A stretch of 60,789 nt of DNA from Amphimedon queenslandica (GCF_000090795.2 NW_003546246.1:910663-971451); one strand, 5' to 3'; shown: positions 31,357 through 44,069, counted from the stretch's first letter. Notes: generated by a model from the letters alone, not told the origin. Program-made: numbers and translations.

Positions 31357-32149
31357 TATGGAGGGCTTAAGGTACTTATAGATGAAATTTTAATATTTTT
31401 TTAAATGCTGCCATTTTATAGTAAAGAAAAAGTTGTACAACTTGTGCTATTTTTAAATTTTTACTATGCACAGTTTAGAAGTTATAGATCGTTTAACTTC
31501 AAATATTGAAAGAAATTCCTGCACAACTTTTCATACCTTATACGCCATGTTTGATCTTGTGTCATTTCTGGATACCTCTGTGTATTATAAAACTGGCAGG
31601 AAAAATTAATTGCAAGGTGGGGTTAAGTTATGATGTCATATTAGTCAAACCATTAATAAAAATGGCCACCAGTATGTATTTCCTGACTATAGTTTATTTA
31701 GCTGTTTCATCTGGTGAATGCAGGCTCTACAAAGCTCTAAAGCTTGCAATCGTGGCACAATGAAGGCAAACACTCAATCAAGTTTGTATGCAGTAAATGC
31801 TTTTGTGATACACTGATGTTTAAAAGTCAACAAAACTTTACGAGCGATTGCAGCCCATTTTGCAAAACTTGAAAAACTTTTGCCAAATGATGCAACCAAC
31901 ATACGTCAATAGAAAATAATATTATAAACACAATGATATTACTAAAAATTAAAGTATTTTCATCATGTTCAAGAATTCTTAACTCAGTTTTTATCCATTT
32001 TACAAAGTTTAGTAAAGTTCATTGCATCTCACTATTGACAAAAAAATTGAAAAAATTATATATTGTAGATAAAGTATAAAGAAAACAATTTGTGCTCCGA
32101 AATCTAAATTGTGCATTCAGCCCGTTGTACCTTAAGTAAAAAAAACTTT
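31357..32149. other. Intergenic with one short dispersed repeat
   Basis: 31411-31458 (GCCATTTTATAG..AAAGTTGTACAACTTGTGCT) is an inverted match to about 26640-26692. The rest is AT-rich with no feature I can support. Confidence 0.45.
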
Positions 32150-32850
32150 ATTATCTAAAAAAATAGGGTTGTCAAAAAATAAAAGAAACAAGGGGGCTGA
32201 GTTCATTCATAATAATAATAATAGTTGAATTAACAATAATAAACTTTAGTTAATAAAAAATATTTCATTCATGAAATTAATAAAAAAATTTCAAACCCTA
32301 TTAGAAACCCTAGTTTGCAGAAAATGATAACTTGCAGAATACTATATAAATAGCATTTTAATACTCATAGTGCCTCTGTACCTATTGATTGCTCTACTAC
32401 ATTACTTTGATGTGAATAATTATCATGATAAATTATGAATAAGACTTTTCAGCTTGTATTGATTCAATAAATTACTGTCATCACAATAAAAAAACTAAAT
32501 TATAGATAATTATTTGGCTATTGCATTTATTGAAATTTATGATTTAGTACAATGTCAAAATTTTTTAGGAATTGTACTTGGACTGGCTACGCATGTAGAG
32601 GCTCAAACTAAGCAGTTTCTTTATCAGTCTTTCATTATAATTCATCATTTTGTTGGCAACAACACTCCTTCATAAAATTCTGCAAAGTAGGGTTTGAAAC
32701 TTTTGTATTAATTTTATGAACAAATTATTTTTTTATTAATTAAAATTGAAAATTGTTAATGGACCTATCCATTATTATTATGGTTGAACTCAACCCCCTA
32801 ATTTCTTTTATTTTTTGGAAACCCTACTTTTTCTTATTTAATAGATATTT
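32150..32850. mobile_element. About 700-bp MITE with about 170-bp inverted arms
   Basis: The left arm (32155-32340: AATAGGGTTGTCAAAAAATA.., GGGGGCTGAGTTCA.., CAAACCCTA) and the right arm (32679-32845) are imperfect inverted copies over about 170 bp. The central about 340 bp is AT-rich and non-coding. A related arm lies at 58034-58143. It directly adjoins the BEL/Pao gag relic that begins at 32880. Confidence 0.8.
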
Positions 32851-32879
32851 TTAAAATTTATAGTAAACAGTTTCATTGT

Positions 32880-34440
32880 CACCATCCCTTGCTAGTACAC
32901 AAACTCTAACAACCTCACAAGTTTCAACTTTAGTTTGGGTAACACCAAAGTTAGATAAAGTCATGTCTTTCTTCTCAACGGGTAACAATAACTATCTCTC
33001 CTTTGCACTCTCTTTTGTACATGACCTTTAACTGCCACAGTCAAAGATAAATCTCAGTTGCCCCTTACGCTGTTCACTTTCAGGATTAATTATTACTGCT
33101 TTGGCAGTTTGCAACAATATTGGACCACTAGACTCAGTGAACAGTGAGGTAGACTTAAATGGTGGTTGTTGAGCATTTAGATTATCACACTGTGTAGGCT
33201 ACTACCACTCTCTCGTTCATCTCTGACGCATATACAACTACGATGCCTCCCATGGCAATGCTTGCATCTCCTAAAATTTTTAAAAAGTCTACTTACATGG
33301 TCCTTCTTAAGGCATACAAAACATTTTTGGCTTGCTCTCATAGCTTCCTTTCTCCTTTTAACATCAAGAATCTTACTACACTCATTAGGGTTATAATTTT
33401 TTCACAATAAGTGCATGAAAAATTATTCGTGTGCCGCTTTGTGGCTGTAGCAGGATCTACTCTTGGCTTATGTCTATAACACTTTCTAGTCCACCCTCTT
33501 GTAGGCTCAACACTTTCGTCTGCTCAAATGCTCTACGCTCTCTAGCCTTCAATTCTTCTGAAAGCTGCTTCATTATGCTGTCCAAATTCCATTCTGCTTC
33601 AGGTATATTTCGACATAACAACAAACATTTTGCTTGGTAGTGTCTTCATTAAAACTGATGGTAGGAAACACTTGTACGCTTCCTCGGAATGCTCGACGAT
33701 CTATGCTCACGTGTCTGCTTCTCAAACATCTCATACAGAGTCCAAAGCGCAATTGTAAAAGCAGCAGACATAACAGATTCAATATTGAGCAAGGTTTTCA
33801 TGTTTTAAGATTATTCTGTCTTTGTTGCCAAATCTGTCCTCTAGTAGCTTCGTAGACTCATGATAATTTGCAGCAGTAAGCGCTAATCGCCCTACAGCTT
33901 CTTTAGCAGACCCACTCAACAGGTCGTTAAGTATGTAAACTTCTAGAGCCCAGTATTACAATGAACAAGAATGTCAGCCATTTCGTTATAACTCCAGAAA
34001 ATACTGGAAAATTAAGCTTATGTAACCTTACTGTAAACTAAGGTCTTCTCTAAGACTTTCCCTCCCTTTCATGTGACACTCTAGCACCACTAATCGCTTG
34101 TACACACCTTCATTAAACACATCAGACTCTTCAATCTCTCTCATCACTTCATCTCCATCATCAGTTAGCTCTACTATTCCATCATCAAAATTCTTTATGA
34201 TTTCCAGTCTCTGCTTTAAAGCTATTCTGACTTATTCCACACGCAATACATCCACAACTGCTGCAGCTGTAATCACATCTAGTAACACATCCACCTAAAC
34301 TAGTCTCTTGGTGGCAACGTTTGTGTCCATCTCTAATCTTCTTATCCAAGTCCGCTATCTTGCCAATGTAAAAGACGTGCGCGATGTGTTTGTGACTCCG
34401 TTTTACAGTCAAAGGCACAACCTGATTGATGCTGTGGCAT
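32880..34440 (-). pseudogene. BEL/Pao gag relic (second BEL family)
   Basis: On the minus strand, 34418-34050 carries the N-terminal segment (MPLTVKRSHKHIAHVFYIGK, then IVELTDDGDEVMREIEESDV). After an AT-rich interruption come GSAKEAVGRLALTAANYHES and LEDRFGNKDR (about 33930-33830), the usual BEL gag block. LSEELKARERRAFEQ follows (about 33575), then the Cys-rich knuckles CTYCEKNHNPNECSKIL, KCFVCLKKDH and CKHCHGRH (about 33400-33250), and a protease start with FIFDCGSQRSCT (about 33040). Stops and frameshifts are frequent. RT, integrase and LTRs are absent; the sequence ends at the MITE at 32850. It differs clearly from the BEL element at 49812-56809. Confidence 0.75.
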
Positions 34441-35092
34441 CAGTTCGTCTACCAGTAGATTGACGCCAATCTCGCTCTAATCCGGCTTGTTGGACAAATG
34501 TTCTTTTCCCTAATAGTTTTGTATTGGAGTCCCGATTATGTCAGACTTGATGGCACAAGCTGCTTGCTAGGGCTACAAATTCTTTTCTACAAAGAACACC
34601 TTTCTTCTTAAAGAAACAGCACACTCTACTGAGCATGCTCAATTCAAAATTAATGACTATTAATAAACAAAAACTTTTTGATAATCAATTCCCAACAATC
34701 CCCTAAAATAGACCTCAGTCAGTATGCAAGCAGCTAGCTATAGATACAGTACAGGCAGCTTTCTTGCATTTAACGTATCGAAGTCCTTCATACCAAGAAA
34801 AACGATTATATATCTGCTTTCCTGTTTGCTACAAAAGATTTTCATAGCAATCTATTCATTTCTTCTTGATTGTTGCAAGATAAGCTGAGACTTGCCGATA
34901 GCCACCATTTTATTCATTAAGACCACAATGAAGATTATGCTATCTAACTTTAATAACACTTAGATGACCTGCCCGTAAATACAGACACACAGATGTTTTC
35001 CCACATTACTATTGAGGGCTCAGGCTCGCTGCAATAATTATTGGCCAGCAGTAGCTGAATGGTAATTTTGAATCGAAACTTTTAGAAACATT
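34441..35092. other. Intergenic, nothing recognised
   Basis: No coding or repeat feature that I can support. Confidence 0.4.
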
Positions 35093-35775
35093 TACAGTAG
35101 AGTGCTTTATAAAGCTACCGTATTTTACTAATTAAACTCCTGGACATTTACTTCTAAGAATCAAAAAAAATTCATTCAGAAAAAAAGTGACGTTGAGCGG
35201 CAATTGAACCCCAAACTTTGGGCAAATCAGGCGAGGCACTAACTATTAAGCACTTTGGGGCTATCTAAACAGTGAAGCATTATTTTTGGTAGAAATAGGC
35301 ACATCTATTTATTAAAAACAGGCATTTAGTAGGACCAGGCATTTATACAGTAAAATACGGTAAGTAGCTAATCTGCAGTTATTCTACTGTTTCATATGTA
35401 ATTTGATGTTCTTCGTTATGCATGCGCAATTTGACAGTAATAGTTGCACAAGTGGTCAGTAGCAAACAGTAGCTTGGCGGTAGAATCAACCAAAGACCAT
35501 CCTAAACAGGCTTCTATAAGTAGACAGCAGGAGTAGAGATGAACCTGGAGGGCACAAACAGCCAAGAGAAGCATCCACAAGTCATTTGAGAGACTTTAGA
35601 GCGTATCAACTACAGAACATGTGACTGGGAAATGCCGCAGTACTTCCTGGGCGTACCGCAGCTTAGAGTAACGAAGTGTAGCTTAGTAAAGTAAGCACCT
35701 ACGAACTACCTATGAAGTTCTCCTTTCTACTGTACTCTACTTTGCTACTGAGCTTTTATAAAGCACTCTACTGTA
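35093..35775. mobile_element. Composite inverted-repeat element with a nested MITE
   Basis: Outer inverted ends tacagtagagtgctttataaa (about 35093) and tttataaagcactctactgta (about 35755-35775) pair over about 20 bp. A second element with TA-flanked ends lies inside, directly next to the left end (35118-35360). The outer target duplication is not clear. Confidence 0.6.
35118..35360. mobile_element. 243-bp TA-flanked MITE containing a tRNA-like segment
   Basis: Starts ccgtattttact and ends agtaaaatacgg (12-bp perfect inverted ends) between TA dinucleotides at 35116-35117 and 35361-35362, as for Tc1/mariner-type insertions. On the minus strand about 35270-35190 resembles a tRNA head: an A-box-like TTAATAGTTAGTGC, an arm CCCAAAGTTTGGG and a B-box-like GGTTCAATTGC. 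This could be a SINE head carried inside the MITE or chance. Confidence 0.65.
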
Positions 35776-36894
35776 CATGTACTTACTAGTTGTAGCAAAT
35801 TAACCCAATAGATAGTTAAGATTAAGACATCACTCTCACACAAAATGCAAGCATGTGGCTAGCTACATCTGACTTAGGTTTATCTCATTCCTTCACTCTA
35901 CCCTCAAATGATTTTAACATGTTATTGATGTTTCCTATGTTTACATATCCGCGTGACATTATTAAAAACAAGTCATTCATTTCACTAAAAGCAATTACAA
36001 TATGCCTATTAAAGAAATTGCATACCACTGTATATCCAAGACAATATAATATGCATTATGCATGTACATGTACATGTACTTTTGTGTGAAATTAAGCTTC
36101 CAAATCTTTTAATCTTCAGAAATCTGGTGAAAACTTTCATTTTGAGAGCCCCATCTCTGCTTATACCAGTTTGTATAATCTCTCAACGTTTTCTGGGTGG
36201 GCGAAACGATCATTTCACATTCCAAAGTTAGATTACAGGTTTTGGGAGATGACAAAATCACACTGACACACCAGTGAACAAAAATGAATGATATCGAAGT
36301 CCCAGATTATTGGGTTGTTTCATTGTAGTAATCTAAAAGATACAGCAATGTTTGTAAGATTAATTGCTACAATCTCACTTTGACCATTTCCATGAACAAT
36401 AAGTATCACCTGAAAAGGCATTTGGTAATCCTTTAACTGCTAGGTAGCATCAATCATGATTAGTTCAAGGATAGGCAGCAAAGGTCAGTTTCATACTATT
36501 GTCGTGAAAAAGACCATGCAAAAATCATCTGGCTCTACTTCAACTAGGACAGACAAAGAGTAAAACAACCATTAAAAAATATGTGCCACTAATGCACCTT
36601 TAATTTGCATTAATATTATTTCCTTTACATTTGTAGTCCCTTCAACCAAAGAAACGCAATTCCTCCCTTCTCATATACAAATATTAGGCGGAAGTTCACT
36701 TGCAATAGACTTGGATTGATAGGTTATGTTCTTAGATTATGTCCTGTCTCTTCTGCCAGAACCATTTTCACTTGAAACAATGTCATTAGTAGTGGATTCA
36801 TTATTCAGTTTTCTAGTATGTTCCGGGCTCCGCCACTGTTACGACAATTAGTGCTACAGGCTTTAGATTCATTAGCAATTGCAGCAGGTAGAAC
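35776..36894. other. Intergenic, nothing recognised
   Basis: Contains a short (CATGTA)n run at about 36060-36078. No gene-like signal. Confidence 0.4.
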
Positions 36895-37008
36895 TGAAGT
36901 AGAAGGTTACTTCCATTTGCTTCGTGGTATGATAAGAGACTATTGATATGTTGAAGTAGAAGGGTGCTTCCAATTGCTTCGTAGTATGATAAAAGACTAT
37001 TGATATGT
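36895..37008. repeat. 57-bp tandem duplication
   Basis: Two 57-bp units (TGAAGTAGAAGGxTxCTTCCA...GACTATTGATATGT) differ at about 7 positions. The period is a multiple of three and the minus-strand frame 37049-36813 stays open through both (19-residue unit HINSLLSYYEAIGSTLLLQ). I recognise no protein family. Confidence 0.8.
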
Positions 37009-38926
37009 AAGAAACACGAGGGAAAAGAATGCGATCTCTTTGAGTTCAACTTTCAAAATGGGACATGATTAATTTAATTTAAATGTGCCACGGAACATAA
37101 ATAATGTCAAATAAAATTACTGACCATTATACAAACATATCTAAGCTGCTGGGCCTTGAGCTAAACTTAGGCTAAGCACAATGAGTAGACAGGCACAAGG
37201 CAGGGCTGGTCTTGTTGAGATCCCGGTTGAGATACAGACTAGAGTAGACTATTATACCAGTAAACCACACCTCCCAAGTTTAATTATTCTAGCACGCCAA
37301 CGGTAAATTGGGGTAAATGTGGTGTTGAACACAATGTGAAATTGCTAATTATTAGTGATATGAACAAAGTGATATTGATTTTCTCATGCAACAGGATTGT
37401 TTTGTTATGAAAATTTAGTTTATCGTTTCAGAAAAATTTGTATATTTCATTCATGCTTGTCTTAGCTAACTGTATCACCCACAAAGCATGTATGCTAAGT
37501 GAAAAACAACATATGGTTAAGCATAAAAATTAATGAGTAATAACTATATTGAATCACCAAAATCATAAAAATACATTACAAATATGCTTAACAAGAAACG
37601 GTCCATGAAGTTTGATGAATTGCTTTAAGTACAGCCTCACAATTCTTAATCAATTATCAGCTGAAACAGTTTCTTCTAATTCCTTTAAAATTACTCTAAG
37701 CATTATAGACATAATTGAAATAATTATGTTCATGCATGTACAGAAATACATCACATTTGCTTGTTATATAATTGATCTTAGATCTAACAATAAATTTAAA
37801 AGAGCAATAACCAAAGGAAACCTAAATGCGAACTTTATGGGCTTGCAAAAAGGAATTTCCAATCATTAACTGACTTTCCAAGTATCACTCAATATAAAGA
37901 TTTGGGAAGATTCAAACACCGCATTGAAAGCAAAAAGCACTCAGGAATCATTGAATAACCTCATTTCATATAAGTAACGCAAAAGGAGAACAATAAGTAC
38001 TCACCTACGCAACTTGGTGAGTCCAATAAACCACATTAATAATGTCCAAGTTCTACCTCCATTGTACAGTATACCCTCTATTATTGGAACACCTCGGTGC
38101 ACATTTTTTTGAGAGATGTGCAGATAGCTGAATAGTCTGGACAAGTGAAGTACAGCGCTTAACACAATGGACAATCCTACTTTTTTGAAGAATAAATGTG
38201 TATCATTTTCCTTTCTCTAACCGGCAGAGCGCATCAGGTTTCTTTTTAATGGCCTTCCTCTTTCTTAAGGGGGCGAGGTATGTAATTCTCATTAATTATT
38301 GATATACTTTCAAATCATTTATAGCAAAATTACTACAGTGTTAAACTTCTTTTATTGACCGATCTCATCATCTTTGTGTAAAAAAGCAGTGAGACAGATA
38401 TTAAAGGTGGAACAAGAAAAAATTGAAGATGCAATTTGTTGCTTTGACGCATTTCGTGACAACATACTTCATAAAAGAGCCTTCAAGTTTATAAAATGAA
38501 GTTAAATTATCTTGATCTATAAATGTATAGAACGATTTGTACATTAAGTTTCTTAGTTCTTGATAAACCGCCAAACAAGCTTATACAATTAGCTGTAAAT
38601 GTCAAAAAACCAGTCATAGAGAAGAAAATTGGAAAAATTGCTCTATATGTTTCTTAGGAAGAATGATTTCTCTTTAGAAATAATTTAACTAACTGGAAAA
38701 GGTAGGTTCTGATCCTTAAAAATGGAAATAAAACTGTATTTTAAAAGTGGGTGTGGTGAATGAAAGCATGGTGCATCATGGTATCTAGTTTTCAGCAAGA
38801 AAAGGTTCACAGATTGGTTGCTTGCTTGGATGTCAATGCAATGCTAATTCTGGTAAGATAGCCTGGTAGTCAAAGTGTTTAGCTTGTCATATACTTCTTT
38901 CCAGAATTTCTTGACAGCCGTAATAC
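37009..38926. other. Intergenic; one possible pogo-type transposon end
   Basis: At 38066-38100 ACAGTATACCCTCTATTATT and GGAACACCTCGGTGC look like a terminal repeat of a pogo/Tigger-type element (CAGTATACCCTC..), flanked by TA-rich DNA. I found neither the opposite end nor a transposase. Otherwise nothing. Confidence 0.3.
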
Positions 38927-41900
38927 ATTAAACAGACATTCTTGAGGGTGTCCATATGACGAAATCACACCACTGGCGTCCAGTAATTTCCATGTCACCT
39001 TGTACCTGATGGTAGTACGGATAAGAAGTTTTCAAAATTGTAGTGTTGTCAAACAGATTGCTGCAAAAGACCGAGTTGGAGCATCCTTCTATGGGAGATA
39101 ATTTCTGGTCAGCCAAGGTAAATGGGCAATTGTACTTAACAAGGCCTGAATGTTGATGTCCATCAGTGTCAATGTAATCTACTAAACCATCTGGACTGCA
39201 TGCAAAACAAGAATCCTGAAGATATACAAACAGTCCACTTTGATGGACGTCAATATTGTGATGATTAAGTCGTGACAAGTATTGCTTGTAACTGGCCTCA
39301 GCATTAACTTCATGATCTTTCCCCCAACGTAATCCTTTGGTGTTTACTGTTTTGTTGTACAGCAGACTTTACACTTAATTCGCCACAGGAGTAGTAGATC
39401 TTCTATGTGCTACTTTTCCAAAAATTTAAGCTGTTTATCGTAGCCTCTCTGCTGGAACCAAAGGCTATCATCCAATTGCAGTCGTGTTTGCTCCTCTACA
39501 ATGGTGACCTTTTTTTGATCAACATTTACCTCTCTATGGAAGAACTCTATACACCATCTTGAAAGCTCTTCTATTAAGACGTCGGGTTGTTGTGCATTTA
39601 TACCATAATCTGGGTTTTGCTGACTAGAACTGGTTGAGCTATACTTGGCTTTCTTTTGTTGTTTAATGTAGTCTGGTGTTTGTGTTCTTGATGCATCTTT
39701 CGCTAGTTTATCTTCCTTTTGTTTTATGTATGATGTAAGAAACCTAAATTTAGAAATTTAATTTATAACATTTTAATTATAAAATTTAATTAACTACATT
39801 TAATTATAATTACATGTATTTCAATACCTTTTCAGGTTCTGTATTAGTGATATGTGATAGTGTCCAGCTTAATCATCCTGGACCATTCTGAACTCGTAGT
39901 CCTGCAACATAGCAACGATGCTGAAAAGAACTTGATTTACTAGTTCGCCACTATCATATAATGCTCGTATGGACATATAACATTCTGCAAGGTTGCTAGT
40001 TTCATTGTGAATGAGGCGATCCGCAAGGATCACCACAAGCAAGGACTCTGGCAAACAAACCTTCTGGCAGCAAATGTACCATTCCAGAATATGCGTTTTG
40101 TGCATCAACCTCCATTTCCTCAGTAATTATACTGTCCTCAATCTCATTGATGATGATGGCTTCAAGGGTGTCAACAATTGTTGCATTACTCTCATCATTC
40201 TCCAGTGACAAAGGTATCATCTCAGTATCATCATTTGTATCTGAAGCATTTGACAACAAAAATTAGCTCCACATTTACGATTGTCACCAAAAACATGAGC
40301 AGGCCCATTACGAAGATCTTCTTGAAGTTGAGCTACATTTTTATTCTTGCTATAATAGCAAATGGCAATGCGAGCTCCAACTGTATGACACATTATTCTT
40401 TTTGTTAAACAGCCTCTTCCTTTTGTATTGTGGATCATCTTTTACTAACTGCTCCAACATTGATCTGTATGCTTTGCATGCATGGTTAGCACATTCAATT
40501 TTTTGGACAAACGTGCCATATGATACCGAGGAACAAATATTAGCCATGACAGAGCTATCGCCATCACCAATGACAAACAGGTATTGAATACCATACTGAG
40601 ATTCAGAAAAACGGAATCCTTCACAAATGATATCAGATTCCATAGATGCTGAAGAACCATTCCAGTTTTTAAAACATTTATTGCTGGGTGGATCCTCATC
40701 TCTGTTCTTGTGTGTAGCACAAACAGAGCAAAATTTGTTGCGAACTCCAAGAAACAAGAGTTTTTTGGAGAAATGGCCAAATACAACTGTAACACCACTT
40801 TTTGCATTATAGGTGTGTTTATGTGTTCTTTTTGACCAGCCACCATCAACAACTTTTACTGCTGGTACATCTTGATGGTAAGACCCAGTTGCAAAGGCAT
40901 GGGCTTTTTCAGCTCTTGCAGCATCTGACAGTACTTTGTACCAGTTGCTTTCCCACCTCCGAACCAATGTAATTTTCAGGTTTTGAATATAGCTTCTTAT
41001 TTATACCAGGAATGCCCAGTACAGCCAATGTTTGAGTGAGATGTGAGAGACCTCTTCCAGTACTAATCTGACCAAGAATTGCTGCTGTATTCACCCTCTA
41101 CCATCGGCTTCCATGTTTCAGTATGATTTTCTCAGACGATTCGATTGTGAAAAAAGATTTACATTTGTGCATTCAAAAACTAATTTGTGAGCCAGCCCAC
41201 ACATCTTACACTCCTCAATTAGTCTGCACTGCATGGGCACTACATGAAGCACTATGTCCCAATTAGTCTGCACTGCATGGGCACTACATGAAGCACTATG
41301 TCCCAACATTGTTAGAATTTGCTTCGATAGTTCCTCAATATTCATAATTCTGTACCCTGCCACGGTTGCTTCATTGTTACGGCTACAATGTGCTGCTGCC
41401 TCTGGCTCAAGCTGGGGTGCCGGCTTCTGCAACTGTGCGATAGATTACTTTGCTTTTTCTAGCCATGGCCAAGGCATTCTTTCTTTTTCTAGATAGAGTG
41501 CTAATTCTAGGTACTTTTTTTTCGATGGTGTTACCTAATTATAATTATTTTAAATAAAATTAAATGATACAATAATAATTATCATACATATATACCTGGT
41601 ATGTTTCATCACTATGATCACTTTCAGCACAAGATCTCTTCCTTTCAGTATCATTGGGATGGCTTTGGTCAATTGCATTTTGTCAATTGCATCATCACTG
41701 GAATGATGGCTTTGAAAAAAGCCGGTTGGATCATTACTGGCATGATGGCTTTGAAAAAAGCCGGTAGAGTCATCACCAAAGTCTTTAGAAGAGTCCATGA
41801 TCGCAAGAGACCGTTTTCTCACCTGTTTACTTGCACGCGCAATAATTGATTTTAATTTCTCATTGAGTGGGTGGTATAAGTTATTAATTAATAAAACTAT

Positions 41901-41960
41901 AAAAATTATTTTAAAAAGTTCACACGCCCCTTTAAACTCATGCTGAAGTAGCCATTTTAA
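38927..41960 (-). pseudogene. Mutator-like transposase domain plus YqaJ-type exonuclease gene, lightly broken
   Basis: From about 41860 the minus strand encodes a basic N-terminus (SKQVRKRSLAI; a 13-residue repeat TGFFQSHHASNDP from a 39-bp duplication), then YRIMNIEELSKQIL and CKMCGLAHKLVFEC (41432-41118). VNTAAILGQISTGRGLSHLT (41094) and the Mutator-like transposase block follow: VVDGGWSKRTHKHTYNAKSG, VRNKFCSVCATHKN, MESDIICEGF, FVIGDGDSSVMANI, ECANHACKAYRSML, LRNGPAHVFGDNRKC, NETSNLAECYMSIRALYDSG (40967-39869). A stop at 39869 and an 84-bp intron (39744-39827) precede a decayed linker. Then comes a YqaJ-like nuclease domain (WGKDHEVNAEASY, SCFACSPDGLVDYID, SYPYYHQVQGDMEITGRQWC, DFVIWTP; 39340-38927). 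A 44-bp tandem duplication (41216-41303) and a few stops disable it. No terminal repeats were found. Confidence 0.8.
39744..39827 (-). other. 84-bp intron in the transposase-YqaJ gene
   Basis: Minus-strand donor AAAAG|GTATTGAAAT and acceptor CTAAATTTAG|GTTTC. The interior is extremely AT-rich. The exons on both sides fit the expected order of the protein. Confidence 0.6.
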
Positions 41961-43877
41961 CACGTTATACTAGTATGAGCATGCACATTAAAGATAGCCA
42001 TGCTTTCGGAAAAAGAAGGGTTGCAGTGTTAGGATAACAGAGGGTCTAGTGTATTTATCATTCTTGAAATCACCTTCACTCTTTCCCAAACATTTATAGT
42101 GAAAAAATTACAATGGCACAGCCAATTTGTGACCTTTGGATAATGATTAAATTGATTTAATAAAGTTATTGGCATAAATCTTCATGTTATTCTATGAATC
42201 ATTCTTCCTAAACATATTTAATGACATTTTTGTCAACCTATGAGCAAATATAAGCAGCTACAGCTAATATTCAGAAATGAAAAACGAATGAACAAAAAAC
42301 ATGCAGACAATATACATTCAGACACATGCACAACATGTAGTACTAACATCTGGTATCTGAAGCTCTTTACTTTAATCATCATCAGTTTCATCATCATTTG
42401 TTTTGTGTCAGTACCTTCTTTCGTCTTTCTGCTGTGTATACGCAATAAGACAGAAAGACATAATATCATACAAGCATTGATGATGAAATGTGCTTCAGAT
42501 TATTATCCTCACAGTTCCAGTAATTACTCTACACTTTATATAGTGCCTAAATAATATTGAATTATTCTTCATTCATTGCTATTATTCTCAACATTATTCT
42601 TCAAAAAATTTTCCTAAGAATTGTGAAATTTAACAGAAGCTATTAAAGTTAATTGACTAATTAATTTACTCAACAACATTAATTATTAAAGGTAGATACA
42701 GGAGCAATGTTCTGTGTACTGCTATGGCTAATAATCATTATCTACATTTATGTATATTTCAGCACAATCTTGTGTCTGGTCATGGGTATCCTGTATGTTT
42801 GTGCAATGTCTGCCAAGGCAAATAGTTCTTTTAAAAAAGAGCATGTACATCATACAATAAGTTGTTGTGCATGTATTATTCTTTTTGAGCCTAAAGTTCT
42901 TCGCTATTGCTCTGTAGCTTGGCATAAAATTTATGACATTTCAAACACTCTGTTACCATATAACCTTCATCAGCATAGCTTAGCTTATGTCAGAGTAACG
43001 TTAGTTGTCATGGTTACCTTTTTCATTGTCAGTTAGCTTAAAGTTGGCTGTCTTCATGTTCATTGTGTTTTTGAGCTTACATTTGTTAGCCATGCTTTTT
43101 ATTTGAAATAATAAATATTTATTGCAAGACAAACATTGTTCAACTTATAATAAAATTTTGCACAATTATGATTACCCCATTAAAATAACATGATACATCT
43201 TTTTAACCTAGATGACATTCATTTTCAAATTTGAAAAATAAAAAATTAATTGATGAAATATTTTTCTGCTATGCAGTAGACTATCAGTACCTTTAACAAT
43301 ATCTGTTGCTTGTGTATGAATTTCATCTCCCTAAAGGAAAATGAGATAGGAAAAGTAAGGAAAATAATTAGAGGCATGTATGACAGGCTCACAGGCCATG
43401 CTTTACATATGGCTTGAAGTTCCGTAACCTAATTAAAGCACCCATAATTCATTTCTTGGTATGCAATAATTCCATGATCTCTCTAAAGGAACTACCGTCT
43501 AGGGAAAAATTGTCGTGGCCCCAAAATTTTGCAGATCCATTAAAAATCAATTTCGTGGCTTTCATTTTTGTGGTTTATATTTTTCCGGATTTTTAAGAAA
43601 CAATCTACGCAAAGATTGGGCAACATAAATTTTCTGCTATATGGTGTGAATGAACATATGCATACTTTTACTGGCACCATGTCAGCAATACATATGATGC
43701 CATGCCCTTTATCTACATGAAAATGGTATTAACTTACAGTGTTAACTCTTGTCGCTATTTTATCAATTTCCTTAATATATATAGATACCTTCTTCTTGTC
43801 AAGAGAATTATATTTCTGAATTACAGTAAGATAATGCAAAATGATACTTAGAGACAAATTTCAGCTCTACAGAATGA
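41961..43877. other. Intergenic; hydrophobic open frames of doubtful meaning
   Basis: Two plus-strand frames (42240-42554 and 42707-43036) encode hydrophobic stretches (IIISFIIICFVSVPSFVFLL; VTLVVMVTFFIV), as expected by chance in AT-rich DNA. No family is recognised. 43500-43600 has TCGTGGC..TTTTGTGG-type repeats that may be a decayed MITE. Confidence 0.3.
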
Positions 43878-44069
43878 ATGAATGATATACTGACACAACA
43901 AGCACCTATAGCTCACTTGGGTGAGGCCAACATTTGTGAGCTGTTATTTTCAACAGCTGGGAACATTTATGATGAACAACATAATCGATTAGATCCTCCT
44001 GAGGGAGTAGAAATCCTTTCGTTTGCTATAGAAAATATAATATTATGTGCACATGCATTATTTATGTAG
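43878..44069 (+). pseudogene. hAT transposase C-terminal dimerisation fragment
   Basis: One open stretch encodes APIAHLGEANICELLFSTAG then NIYDEQHNRLDPPEGVEILS. The ..ER(L/V)FSTAGNI..x(R/K)(N/S)RL.P pattern is the hAT dimerisation motif at the C-terminus of the transposase. Nothing upstream matches the catalytic part, so this is an isolated fragment, from a different subfamily than the relic at 46455-48840. Confidence 0.65.

Noticed and set aside
36813..37049. Named host gene over the 57-bp duplication
   Set aside because: No family resemblance and no start or splice context; kept only as a repeat.
42707..43036. Possible small membrane protein
   Set aside because: Hydrophobicity is expected from AT-rich DNA; no motif, splice or codon signal supports it.
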